A DNA stretch of 64,000 nucleotides, taken from Pseudomonadales bacterium. GTDB taxonomy: Bacteria; Pseudomonadota; Gammaproteobacteria; Pseudomonadales; Ketobacteraceae. A program made the translations under genes and the position numbers. The DNA is taken from NCBI GenBank assembly GCA_002708905.1, contig PAPM01000039.1, positions 62,001 through 126,000 of the forward strand, read 5' to 3'. The notes beneath the pieces are model-generated. The model searched no databases and was not told where the DNA came from. It saw only the letters and a program-made list of their open reading frames with translations. Below, piece by piece: positions 28,510 through 37,070 of this stretch (its first letter is position 1; every line of letters begins with the position of its first letter).

Positions 28510-30951
28510 ATGCAAGAACAGAAAGTTCTCATAGTTGAAGACGAAAATATTGTTGCAATGGATTTATCCCGTCGCTTGACGAAACTGGGTTACTCCGTTG
28601 TGGGAATGGCACCCTCCGGAAAGCGGGCATTGGAACTGGTTGAATCCCGCGCTCCCAACATCATATTGATGGATATACACATCAAGGGCTCCCAGGACGG
28701 CATCGAAGTCGCCAGCCTCATCAATGAACTCTATCACGTACCGATTATCTTCCTCACCGCCTACTCGGAAGACACGACACTGGCCCGGGCCCGGGAAACC
28801 TGCCCCTATGGTTATCTGTTGAAACCGTTCTCCGAACGGGAGCTGCACGTGGCGATTCAAGTGGCACTGGAACGCCACCAGATGGATCAAAAGCTACTAC
28901 AGCGCGAAACCCATTTAAAACGGGCACTGGATGCCGCCAATATGGGCACCTGGGAAATGGAAGCCGGCGCCAGCGCCACTATCCTGGGCTACTCCCCCAC
29001 CGGCCACCTGACCTGCTTTGAAAGCTGGATGCATTTCTACGATCACGTGATTGAGGCGGATCGGGACAGAGTTCGGTCAGCGCTGGACGATTTGCACAAC
29101 AATACCAACCAGGAATTGAATATTGAATTTGAAGCAGACCTGCCGGAGCAGGGTCATCGCTGGTTCAAACTCTGCGGTAAATCCTTCAGCACAGACAACC
29201 AACCCAATCGCGTGGTAGGCATTCTGCAGGATATTACCGAGCACCACCGTTCGGAAGAGGAACTCAAGCAGGCCGCCACCGCGTTCCAGTGCAGCGCGGA
29301 CGGTATTGTGGTGTTGAACAAGGACCGCCGCATTGAAAGCATCAATCAATCGTTCAGTAAAATAACCGGGCTGACGCCGGAGCTGTGCCTGGGGCAGGAA
29401 CTGGAATTATTAAGCCCGGAAGCCCTGGGACTGGACAACACCGAATCCCTCTGGACTTCGTTGCGCCAGACCGGCAGCTGGCAAGGTGAAGCCAGCTTCC
29501 ATAACAATGAAAACCGGCTGGTACATGTTCTGTTGAACATCGGCAGTGTGCCGGATTTGGTCAATCAGGAAGCGCAATATGTAGTGGTCATCAGCGACGT
29601 GACCCCCATGCATAACGAACAGGAGAAGCTCTCTCATATCGCTTACTACGACTCACTAACCGGGTTGCCCAACCGCAATCTGTTCATTGATCGGCTCGAG
29701 CAGTGCCTGGCCAAAGCCCAACGCCAAACCACCAGCTTTGGTGTGCTGTTCCTGGACCTGGATCATTTCAAGCAGGTCAATGACACCCATGGGCACCAGA
29801 TGGGCGACAGCCTGTTAAAGGCTGTGGCCCAAAGGTTGAAGTCCCAACTGAGAACGTCCGACACCCTGTGCCGGATCGGTGGGGACGAATTCATTGTCAT
29901 TGCCGATGCGGTGCAAACCTCTGATGATCTGGAACTGCTGGCAAAGAAAATACTCGGCTTGCTGCAACATCCCATTCGGCTGGGCAGTACCGAAGTGGCA
30001 GCCGGTGTCAGCATCGGCATCAGCATGTACCCCGATCACAGTCAGGATCGGGATGAGCTGATCAAAATGGCCGACACCGCCATGTACACGGCCAAGACCA
30101 AAGGTCGCCAGGGCTATGCTCTTTATCACCCCGACATGTATGAACATGTGGCGCAGTACATCACCCGCGAACAGGAACTGCGTCAGGCCCTGGCTCGCGA
30201 TGAACTCCGCTTGTTGTACCAGGCCCAGTACGACAGCTTGAACGGCGCACTGGTTGGATTGGAAGCGCTGATCCGGTGGCAACATCCGGAACAGGGCCTG
30301 CTGAGTGCAAATGAAATCATCCCCATCGCCGAAACCAGCAGCCTCATTCTGGATATCGGCAACTGGGTTATCAATGAAAGTTGCCGTCAGCTGCGGGAGT
30401 GGCTTGATCGGGGGTTCCATCCACCCAGACTTTCCTTGAACGTATCCCTGCGGCAGTTGGAAGATCGCAACTTTGCCCATATCCTCAACCATAGTGCCGA
30501 CACCTACGATGTTCCGATCAATATGATTTCCCTGGATGTGACGGAAACCTGTCTGCAAAAGTGTGAAATCGGACTGCACAATCTGCGCCGCCTGAAAAAA
30601 CTGGGCGTGCAGATCGCCATCGATGACTTTGGTACGGGCTATTTCAGCATGAGTTCATTGCGCACCCTGCCTGTGAACTCGTTGAAAATCGATCGGTGCT
30701 TCATACAGAACGTGCACCTCAACAACAATGACCGCGCTGTAACCAACGCGATTATCGCCATGGCAAAGCAATTGGGTTTGCGCACCACCGCGGTGGGTAT
30801 CGAAAGCCAGGCTCAGGCACACATCATCACCGGCTCCGGCTGTGATGAGTTACAGGGCTACTTTTTCTGCCCGCCGCTGACGTCAGAACAAACCACCCAA
30901 TTGCTGAGCACCACGGTTGCCGATAACCGGTATGCGGAATGGACCGCCTGA
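28510..30951 (+). CDS. Response regulator with PAS, GGDEF and EAL domains
   Basis: 813 aa. Receiver (about 4-125, phospho-acceptor Asp55 in ILMDIHIKG), two PAS-like regions (about 140-380), GGDEF (about 385-550) and EAL (about 565-800). The GGDEF site is intact at 457-461 and RxxD lies five residues before it (RTSDTLCRIGGDEF), so a feedback-controlled diguanylate cyclase is likely. The EAL site keeps E585-A-L, LNVS, DDFGTGY and LKID, but the AEGVE motif reads AVGIE (Val762), losing a catalytic Glu. No membrane segment. The PAS kinase that follows is the likely phosphodonor. Confidence 0.93.
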   Translation: MQEQKVLIVEDENIVAMDLSRRLTKLGYSVVGMAPSGKRALELVESRAPNIILMDIHIKGSQDGIEVASLINELYHVPIIFLTAYSEDTTLARARETCPYGYLLKPFSERELHVAIQVALERHQMDQKLLQRETHLKRALDAANMGTWEMEAGASATILGYSPTGHLTCFESWMHFYDHVIEADRDRVRSALDDLHNNTNQELNIEFEADLPEQGHRWFKLCGKSFSTDNQPNRVVGILQDITEHHRSEEELKQAATAFQCSADGIVVLNKDRRIESINQSFSKITGLTPELCLGQELELLSPEALGLDNTESLWTSLRQTGSWQGEASFHNNENRLVHVLLNIGSVPDLVNQEAQYVVVISDVTPMHNEQEKLSHIAYYDSLTGLPNRNLFIDRLEQCLAKAQRQTTSFGVLFLDLDHFKQVNDTHGHQMGDSLLKAVAQRLKSQLRTSDTLCRIGGDEFIVIADAVQTSDDLELLAKKILGLLQHPIRLGSTEVAAGVSIGISMYPDHSQDRDELIKMADTAMYTAKTKGRQGYALYHPDMYEHVAQYITREQELRQALARDELRLLYQAQYDSLNGALVGLEALIRWQHPEQGLLSANEIIPIAETSSLILDIGNWVINESCRQLREWLDRGFHPPRLSLNVSLRQLEDRNFAHILNHSADTYDVPINMISLDVTETCLQKCEIGLHNLRRLKKLGVQIAIDDFGTGYFSMSSLRTLPVNSLKIDRCFIQNVHLNNNDRAVTNAIIAMAKQLGLRTTAVGIESQAQAHIITGSGCDELQGYFFCPPLTSEQTTQLLSTTVADNRYAEWTA

Positions 30952-30957
30952 TAGCTT

Positions 30958-32352
30958 ATGACAACCACGGATTTTGATGTAGCAGCGAACAAAGATGAGG
31001 TCATGCGACTGGCCGTTGAGGCCTCCCCCAACGGTATGGTGTTGATTGATGTCGAAGGTCGAATCGCATTGGTGAACAGCAGCGTGGAAACCATGTTCGG
31101 CTACAATCGTGATGAGCTGATTGGCGAACCCATCGAAAAACTGGTTCCATTCCGTTTCCGGCAGCATCATCCGGAATTACGCACCCAATACTTTCACGCG
31201 CCCAAATCCAGAGCCATGGGCCAGGGGCGTGAACTCTATGCCCTGCACAAGAATGGTACCGAATTCCCGGTGGAAATCGGGTTGAACCCCATTACCACAA
31301 AGCGGGGCGTTTTGGTGCTGGCGGCCATCGTGGATATTACCGAGCGCCTGCGGGCACAGGAAATGATGCGGCTGGCCGTGGAAGCCGCGCCCAACGGCAT
31401 GCTACTCACCGACAAAGACGGCGCCATCGTCATGGCCAACTCCATGGCGGAACTGCAATTCGGTTATACCCGCAGTGAGCTGGTGGGCCAGAAAATCACC
31501 ATGCTGGTGCCCCACCGCTTCCGCGAGCGCCATCCGGATCTACAGGACACCTATTTTCACAACCCAACATCCCGCGCCATGGGAGAAGGCCGAGACCTGT
31601 TTGCATTGCACAAGGATGGACGGGAGTTTCCGGTGGAAATCGGACTCAACCCCATCAACACCGCACAGGGGCTGATGATACTGGCGTCGGTTCTTGATAT
31701 TACCGAACGTAAACGGCAGGAAGAGCAGCTCAAGTCGGCACTGAAAGAAAAAGAAGTGATGCTGGCGGAGATTCACCACCGGGTGAAGAACAATCTGCAA
31801 ATCATCGACAGCTTGATCGCCATGCAACTGGACAACGTCAGCGACGAAAAAGCCCGTTTCTTATTAACGGACAGCCAGAACCGCATCAAGTCCATGGCCG
31901 TTATTCACCAGACACTTTATCAATCCCAGGATTTTTCCAACGTGGATATCTCCATGGTGATCTCAGGGCTGATCAATAACCTGGCTCACTCCTACGGAGT
32001 GCCCGGCAATCCCAACGTTAAAATCAATGTGGAAACCGACAACATCACCATGCCCATTGAAAACAGCATTCCCTTGGGGCTGATCATCAATGAACTGGTA
32101 TCCAATGCGTTCAAACACGCCTTCCCCAACAACCAGGCCGGTGAAATCACCATTTCGCTGAAAAGCCTTCCCGAGCAAAAAGCCAAATTGGAAATCTGTG
32201 ACAACGGAGTGGGACTGACCAACAAAGCCGCCAGGGAAGACTCATTGGGGTTGCGACTGGTGGAAGCGTTGAGCGATCAACTGGAGGCTGAACTTTCCAT
32301 CCAAAGGGCAAATCCCACTTGCTTCACCATCGTCATGCCCATGGCAGATTAA
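30958..32352 (+). CDS. PAS-PAS-HisKA_2 sensor histidine kinase
   Basis: 464 aa soluble kinase. Two closely similar PAS domains (about 13-125 and 136-248), each with MRLAVEA-PNGM, RFR-HP-L, YFH-P-SRAMG-GR and EFPVEIGLNPI, show an internal duplication. Then LAEIHHRVKNNLQIIDSLI (HisKA_2 phospho-His) and an ATPase domain with INELVSNAFKHAF and CDNGVGL. It starts 6 bases after the REC-GGDEF-EAL gene, so the two form a pair. Confidence 0.93.
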   Translation: MTTTDFDVAANKDEVMRLAVEASPNGMVLIDVEGRIALVNSSVETMFGYNRDELIGEPIEKLVPFRFRQHHPELRTQYFHAPKSRAMGQGRELYALHKNGTEFPVEIGLNPITTKRGVLVLAAIVDITERLRAQEMMRLAVEAAPNGMLLTDKDGAIVMANSMAELQFGYTRSELVGQKITMLVPHRFRERHPDLQDTYFHNPTSRAMGEGRDLFALHKDGREFPVEIGLNPINTAQGLMILASVLDITERKRQEEQLKSALKEKEVMLAEIHHRVKNNLQIIDSLIAMQLDNVSDEKARFLLTDSQNRIKSMAVIHQTLYQSQDFSNVDISMVISGLINNLAHSYGVPGNPNVKINVETDNITMPIENSIPLGLIINELVSNAFKHAFPNNQAGEITISLKSLPEQKAKLEICDNGVGLTNKAAREDSLGLRLVEALSDQLEAELSIQRANPTCFTIVMPMAD

Positions 32353-32355
32353 CGG

Positions 32356-32787
32356 TTACTCGCCCCAAAACTTCCACCAGCGGCGATTCTTGCTCTCACT
32401 TTGTTCAGTCTGAGTCTGCATTGACTCAGATTTCTTTTCACGCTGCTTTTCCATGCTGCTTTCTTTCATACGATCCCGGTCGCGGTCGCGATCCTGCTTC
32501 ATCTCGCGTTCATGCATGTCATCATCCTGATGCTCACGATCCCGCTTTTGCATTTTATCCCGATCACCTTTACCCTCTTTGCCTCGGGCCTTCATGTCAC
32601 GGGCGTCTTCCATTTCGTCTTCAGCGCTGCCACGCTTGGCCTTCATTTCCTCACGGTGTGCCTCCACCTGTTCCCGGCTGGGCTTTTCCTTGCCGCCCGC
32701 CCATTCCGGTTTATCCGCAAATCCCGGTTGAGATACGGACATTGCAAGCAATAGGGCACTGGAAACCGTAATCAAGTGCAGTTTCAT
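32356..32787 (-). CDS. Highly charged periplasmic protein, unknown function
   Basis: 143 aa from the ATG at 32787, chosen for its AGGAG and for the signal peptide it opens (MKLHLITVSSALLLAMSVSQ, ending GFAD). The mature part is almost entirely Lys, Arg, Glu, Asp, Met and Gln, with repeats such as DRDRDRDR, and ends RRWWKFWGE. Probably a disordered or helical charged protein. Not recognised. It converges on the kinase gene. Confidence 0.78.
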   Translation of the reverse strand: MKLHLITVSSALLLAMSVSQPGFADKPEWAGGKEKPSREQVEAHREEMKAKRGSAEDEMEDARDMKARGKEGKGDRDKMQKRDREHQDDDMHEREMKQDRDRDRDRMKESSMEKQREKKSESMQTQTEQSESKNRRWWKFWGE

Positions 32788-32944
32788 ATTTTTCTCCTGA
32801 CAAATCTGTGTTCCGCCCAAACAATGTATTCGGACGCGGCATTAGTGTAGTGGTCACCACTGCATAAAACCATAATCTTGGTCACAACCAACACGACAAA
32901 GTCACGGGCTGAAGCACCCGTAGGGCTGCGTTTAAAAAACATGT
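32788..32944. other. Intergenic spacer at the left edge of the second AT-rich island
   Basis: Upstream of the charged-protein gene and before the leader repeat. No ORF, hairpin with T run or known site is evident beyond the AGGAG of the neighbouring gene. Confidence 0.4.
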
Positions 32945-33187
32945 AAATATACACAGTGGACAGTAGCTGAACAAAGAAAGACTATAAATTGGATATACCG
33001 GAACCTCCGGTATTTGCTTCCGGGATATACCGAAGGTTCCTGCGTTTGCTCCTTGGATATCGCGAAGCCTGCGGTTTTTGTCCGTTGAATTTTTGACTTA
33101 TAAACATTATTTATAATGCAAAATCAAGGAGTTATTGGAATCGGGCTTGGATATCTCGAAAGGTTCGGTTCATTAAGTTGTTAGCAC
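32945..33187 (+). repeat. Leader repeat, copy B, with three 32-bp tandem units
   Basis: Matches copy A (7611-7790, minus strand) at both ends. Between the shared blocks lie direct repeats starting GGATAT at 32991, 33023 and 33055, exactly 32 bases apart, with a worn fourth (GAATTT at 33087). A further GGATATCTCGAAAGG starts at 33149. The block ends TTCATTAAGTTGTTAGCA, 28 bases before the ATG of the 424-aa gene. Role unknown: binding array, promoter or recombination site. Confidence 0.65.
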
Positions 33188-33215
33188 ACCCGAGTTCCCA
33201 GCAAAAGGTGCAAGA

Positions 33216-34490
33216 ATGAGCGAAGACGTTGTAAATGAAATAATCTATCGTCATTACTTTGAATCAGGTGACTTCAATGGGATTCCAGTTTACAAACTCC
33301 AGAAAGCTTTAGGTCTTTCTCTACCAGAGCTTAAAGAACTGACAAGGGAACTCATTGCTAATGAAAATGCAGACTGCGTTTTTGGCAATGTTCATCCTAA
33401 TGCACATATAAAAGCATACTCTGAAATTACTATCAGTCAGCAATTGGAATGGCTTGATCAGCTCGAGTTCAGCGAGCATTTCTGTCTTTATCCAAGTAAA
33501 AAATTTCTATCGGAAAGAGTCGATAAGACCAGCTATACTGATCGCCCTTACGAATGCCAACTTGCTCTTGGGGCCGGTCAGTTAGATTACAGAGTATTTG
33601 ATATTTCTGTTCTCGAGTATTATAGAAATGATCCTCGATATTATTATCAGACCGATTTTATCAACGGACAAATATCTATTCATGATGAGTTTTATGAATC
33701 TGAATCCATGCCTGAGCATGACCAGATACTTTTACAATCCTTTGGGTTTGCTTTTGATGATGATTTTAATAGAGCCGTTGCGGTTTTTATAAGGTATTTG
33801 TCTGACCTGTCTCCCGAACACCAGAAAATATGGAAAGCGAAAGAAATTTCCGGTGCTTATAAGTTGCACCCCGACTATTATCGCAATAGCCTTCTCGGGG
33901 ATTGGGGTACTAGAATATCGCTATTTGATGCATTCTTACAGGAAATAAAAGTGATCAATGAGATGGCTGAGATAATGGGAAAAAAGCAGCTATTTAAAAG
34001 CGATTACTATGAGCAAAAACCAGATGAGTTTGGCTTTTTGTTGCGACCCACATTAAGGGAATTCAATAATTTTGTTCTTCTTTTAGATAAGATGATGTCA
34101 GACAACATAAATAAGGAATTCTTTGCGGGCGATATTGATCTCGAAAAAGACGAAGTTCGATCAGATGGCAAGATTGTAGTCACGCAACGCGGAACAATAG
34201 CATTATTAGACGATTGGGTTAAAAGATTCTTTCGTCCGGTTGACCCAGAACCAATCGAAGATATGTTGTCTTCCTTCAGGAAAGTCAGGAAACTAAGGCA
34301 AAAACCAGCGCATAAAATTGACGAAAACGTGTTTGACCAAAAGTATTTTAAAGATCAGCGCCAGATTATGCTGGATGCATATGATGCAATACGAACAATT
34401 CGATTAATTCTCGCAAATCACCCAAGAGTCAAAGCAAGCCCGCCACAGATAGGCAAGCACTTAAAAGAAGGCAAGATCTGGGATATATAA
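33216..34490 (+). CDS. Unrecognised 424-aa protein with a HEPN-like R-x4-H motif
   Basis: Not assigned to a family. Soluble, aromatic-rich, with no signal peptide. An N-terminal winged-helix-like stretch (about 5-55: YRHYFESGDFNGIPVYKLQK, LGLSLPELKELTRELI) could bind nucleic acid. In the C-terminal helical part, Arg361-QKPA-His366 matches R-x4-6-H, the catalytic motif of HEPN RNases, and is followed by an amphipathic helix with YDAIRTIRLILANHP. AT-rich codon use unlike the core genes. First gene of the second island, behind the leader repeat. Nuclease activity is inference. Confidence 0.7.
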   Translation: MSEDVVNEIIYRHYFESGDFNGIPVYKLQKALGLSLPELKELTRELIANENADCVFGNVHPNAHIKAYSEITISQQLEWLDQLEFSEHFCLYPSKKFLSERVDKTSYTDRPYECQLALGAGQLDYRVFDISVLEYYRNDPRYYYQTDFINGQISIHDEFYESESMPEHDQILLQSFGFAFDDDFNRAVAVFIRYLSDLSPEHQKIWKAKEISGAYKLHPDYYRNSLLGDWGTRISLFDAFLQEIKVINEMAEIMGKKQLFKSDYYEQKPDEFGFLLRPTLREFNNFVLLLDKMMSDNINKEFFAGDIDLEKDEVRSDGKIVVTQRGTIALLDDWVKRFFRPVDPEPIEDMLSSFRKVRKLRQKPAHKIDENVFDQKYFKDQRQIMLDAYDAIRTIRLILANHPRVKASPPQIGKHLKEGKIWDI

Positions 34491-34561
34491 GCGTCTTAGT
34501 ATCAAGTTTGAACTGCGACAGTTTAGATTAGTAACAGAGAAATAGTTCATTTGGTGTTTTT

Positions 34562-35158
34562 ATGGAAAGCAGATTTTCAAAGTATAAGCATTGGATAGAG
34601 AACAATCGCTTTTCATCCATCGTCTTATTTTTAATTTTTCTCGCTTCTTCTGTTAAAGCTGGCGTTGAGACATACAAGTTTTTTTTCCCAACAGCCAAAA
34701 CAATCAAACCAGAATACAACGACATAATAGGTTTAATTATTGATTATCCTTGCTTGGAGGACAAGATAAGGATGGTTGATGAATGGGATTCGGAGCGAGA
34801 TGAGTATGTGGAAGTTCGGCAACGTGACGATTATCTTAGGGATAATACGATTCTATATGACCTAAACAATGACGGCATCCCTGAGGTCGAGTGGCAAGGA
34901 GGAATGGGCTCCTGCGGTGCTTCTAACTGTTCTTTTCCAGTATACGCCGTTGTGGGTAATGACTGCCCAAGGCATATATATACAAATGACTTGAACGGAT
35001 TTACGGCACATTCAACAATGAGAAATGGTTGGAAGGTTTTGTCTCATAGACCTCGCGGCACTGCTGCTAGCGATGGTGGTCCCGATATCTATTACGTCTA
35101 CGAAAATGACAAATACCAGATGAAGGCAAATATTTCAGACATTCCGCCTGAAAACTAG
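34562..35158 (+). CDS. Membrane-anchored protein, 198 aa, unknown
   Basis: One N-terminal membrane segment (FSSIVLFLIFLASSVKAGV at about 17-35), then an exposed domain. YDLNNDGIPEVEW is the calcium-binding DxNxDGxxD/E pattern seen in FG-GAP and dockerin-like repeats, and a cysteine pair follows (GSCGASNC). Function unknown. Same strand and base composition as its neighbours; 71 bases after the previous gene, without a clear attC. Confidence 0.7.
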   Translation: MESRFSKYKHWIENNRFSSIVLFLIFLASSVKAGVETYKFFFPTAKTIKPEYNDIIGLIIDYPCLEDKIRMVDEWDSERDEYVEVRQRDDYLRDNTILYDLNNDGIPEVEWQGGMGSCGASNCSFPVYAVVGNDCPRHIYTNDLNGFTAHSTMRNGWKVLSHRPRGTAASDGGPDIYYVYENDKYQMKANISDIPPEN

Positions 35159-35261
35159 CTTGTTGTTATTTAGCGGCTTACGTTTCGGAAAGCCAGTTGG
35201 TAGACAAGATGCGATAGGCATAAGCGGCAGCAGTCGGAACTAAATAGCTTCATACCTTTGT

Positions 35262-35298
35262 CGCTATACTTTTTGGTGTGCTGTACCTAGCGTTAGCG
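35262..35298 (+). repeat. Palindromic sequence, possible degenerate attC end
   Basis: CGCTATA at 35262-35268 partly pairs with GTTAGCG at 35292-35298, and GGTGTGCT overlaps a second pairing with AGCGCACC just downstream. It lies 27 bases before the next gene. Core boxes only loosely fit an attC. Confidence 0.3.
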
Positions 35299-35324
35299 CA
35301 CCTTGTAGAAAGGAGATTGGGCAG

Positions 35325-35675
35325 ATGTCTAATATTAAGCAAAAGATTGAAAATAATCTAACCTTGGCCATTTCCATTATAGCAATTGGTTCGTTTGTAT
35401 CAGGTTGGGGTGCATGCTTGGCAGTTCAGCAAGCTGCTGGATTAGAAACGGTGACAAAATCAGATAAATTAAAGCTCGAAAGCGCTAATGAATATATTAA
35501 AACCTTGGAAGACAGCACTCGCAATTCTATTGGTCTTGCACAAGAGTGCACTACAGATATTTTTTCTGGCCTAAAAGATATATTAAGTAATGTGGGTGAA
35601 ATGACAAAAATGATGGACGAGTGCATTGCCCAAAAGCATGAATTAGCGATGAAGATTAACGCGCTTGAAAAATGA
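35325..35675 (+). CDS. Small single-pass membrane protein, 116 aa, unknown
   Basis: Strong AGGAG before the ATG. One membrane segment (TLAISIIAIGSFVSGWGACL at about 13-32), then a helical, probably coiled-coil domain (residues 45-116) with two cysteines. Resembles small stand-alone sensor or anchor proteins often seen in gene cassettes, but no family is recognised. Confidence 0.68.
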   Translation: MSNIKQKIENNLTLAISIIAIGSFVSGWGACLAVQQAAGLETVTKSDKLKLESANEYIKTLEDSTRNSIGLAQECTTDIFSGLKDILSNVGEMTKMMDECIAQKHELAMKINALEK

Positions 35676-35713
35676 TAATTCTCCCGAAGGCTATCTGTGC
35701 CTCTATTTCAGTG

Positions 35714-35833
35714 TATTAACAACAATAACTGCATGCAGAGGAAGCCAATTACGCGCTACCAATTGTGGTGCGCTATGCGCTCTTTACCACAAACTGTGTC
35801 CACTTCGCTTAGCCCCTGTTGTGGGGGTTAAGC
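35714..35833 (+). other. Long attC-like element (120 bp)
   Basis: Opens with TATTAAC (35714-35720) and closes with GTTAAGC (35827-35833), which fits GTTRRRY; the two pair at five of seven positions. Inside, GTGGTGCGC and its surroundings form imperfect hairpins. At 120 bp it has the length of Vibrio-type repeats. It lies between two small membrane-protein genes, 17 bases before the second. Confidence 0.42.
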
Positions 35834-35850
35834 ATTTAAAGGTGTATTAA

Positions 35851-36234
35851 TTGAGATTCACAGATACATCAAAATGGTTTAAGGGAGCGCTACTGCTAGT
35901 AGCGTCGGTGCTTCTTGTAATAGATATTTTAGTGTATGCGGTTGTCTTAATTCCCGGAAAAATTGACTACTCATTGTATGAGCATTTCGTTTTTTCGATA
36001 TGGTTTATTGGTAAAATTGGAATAGTTGTCTTCCTAGCTTTAGGTCGGGGCCCAATACAGTTGTCGGTATACGCAGCTTGTCTTCCTGTGCTAGCGGCTG
36101 GATTCTATTGCGGTGTGTATAACTTGATTATAGGAAGCTATCCCATTCAAATGGAGGTTTTGCTCTATTGGTTATTAATTATAGCGCCTGCCGCTATAAT
36201 TGCATTGTCGCATAAATACATCAAAACGCAGTAG
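35851..36234 (+). CDS. Four-helix membrane protein, 127 aa, unknown
   Basis: Starts at a TTG (MRFTDTSKW) with AAGGTG upstream; no nearer ATG gives the whole first helix. Four hydrophobic segments (about 12-32, 46-65, 70-92, 104-120). No conserved motif that I recognise. It begins directly after the 120-bp attC-like element. Confidence 0.62.
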   Translation: MRFTDTSKWFKGALLLVASVLLVIDILVYAVVLIPGKIDYSLYEHFVFSIWFIGKIGIVVFLALGRGPIQLSVYAACLPVLAAGFYCGVYNLIIGSYPIQMEVLLYWLLIIAPAAIIALSHKYIKTQ

Positions 36235-36312
36235 TGCAAAAACTAACAATAGCATTAACCAACGTCCGGGCCTTGGCCTGTATATCCCTCCAAAAGAGTG
36301 TGTCGATAACGA

Positions 36313-36630
36313 ATGAGAAAGAACAATTGTACTTTGGTCTTGGTGTTAATTGTGCTAGTAGTCGGCTGCTCTACAAGCACATACGACGAATATATGTCGC
36401 AGATTGATTACTCTTGCAATGTGGACCAGGATTGTACCGTAAAGGATGTTCATAACTGTTGTGGATATTACCCCTCTTGTGTAAACGTAGAGGCAAATGT
36501 CGATCCCGATACTGTTCAGAAGGCTTGTGAGGATGAGGGCTTGGCGAGCATATGCGGTTCAATCGCAATTGAAAGATGCGTTTGCGAAAACAATGAGTGC
36601 AAGGCGATTAGCGGTCCTGAAAGTTGGTGA
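36313..36630 (+). CDS. Cysteine-rich lipoprotein, 105 aa, unknown
   Basis: Lipobox LVVGC near residue 19 after a short charged N terminus, so an envelope lipoprotein. The mature part has at least nine cysteines arranged in pairs (CNVDQDC, NCCGYYPSC, RCVCENNEC), suggesting a small disulfide-knit domain. No function assigned. Confidence 0.72.
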   Translation: MRKNNCTLVLVLIVLVVGCSTSTYDEYMSQIDYSCNVDQDCTVKDVHNCCGYYPSCVNVEANVDPDTVQKACEDEGLASICGSIAIERCVCENNECKAISGPESW

Positions 36631-36660
36631 GCTGAGTGCAATGATAATAGGTAGAACCAT

Positions 36661-36993
36661 ATGCCTGAACTGAAAACGGTTGGCCTGTTTGTGGTTACAG
36701 CCCTGGCAGAAATAATAGGATGTTACTTGCCTTACCTATGGTTGCGTGAAGGCAAGACGATTCTATTGTTAGTGCCAGCTGCGGTCAGTCTTGGCATTTT
36801 TGCTTGGTTATTGTCGTTGCATCCAACCGCAGCTGGCAGGGTATATGCAGCATATGGTGGGGTTTATGTGTTTATGGCCATTATGTGGTTGTGGGCCGTA
36901 GAAGGTATCCGCCCAACAGCGTGGGATATAGTTGGATCGTGTGTTGCCGTAATAGGCATGGCCATTATTATGTTTGCACCGCGCAACGCATAG
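36661..36993 (+). CDS. YnfA/UPF0060 family membrane protein
   Basis: 110 aa with four membrane helices. [20 protein letters not shown] at the start, then [16 protein letters not shown] and [20 protein letters not shown] are the family's conserved blocks. These proteins resemble small multidrug resistance pumps and are frequent passengers of integron cassettes. It is 30 bases after the lipoprotein gene, possibly the same cassette. Confidence 0.93.
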   Translation: MPELKTVGLFVVTALAEIIGCYLPYLWLREGKTILLLVPAAVSLGIFAWLLSLHPTAAGRVYAAYGGVYVFMAIMWLWAVEGIRPTAWDIVGSCVAVIGMAIIMFAPRNA

Positions 36994-37070
36994 CAATCGC
37001 ATGTTGTTCGGCTACTGGGCGGCCTGGGACCTTTGGTAAGCGTGAGTGAGTACACCATATTGGATCTAAC

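Noticed and set aside
32991-33118. Short CRISPR array
   Set aside because: The 32-bp periodicity is of whole degenerate units, not of conserved repeats separated by unique spacers, there are only three clear units, and no cas gene is near.
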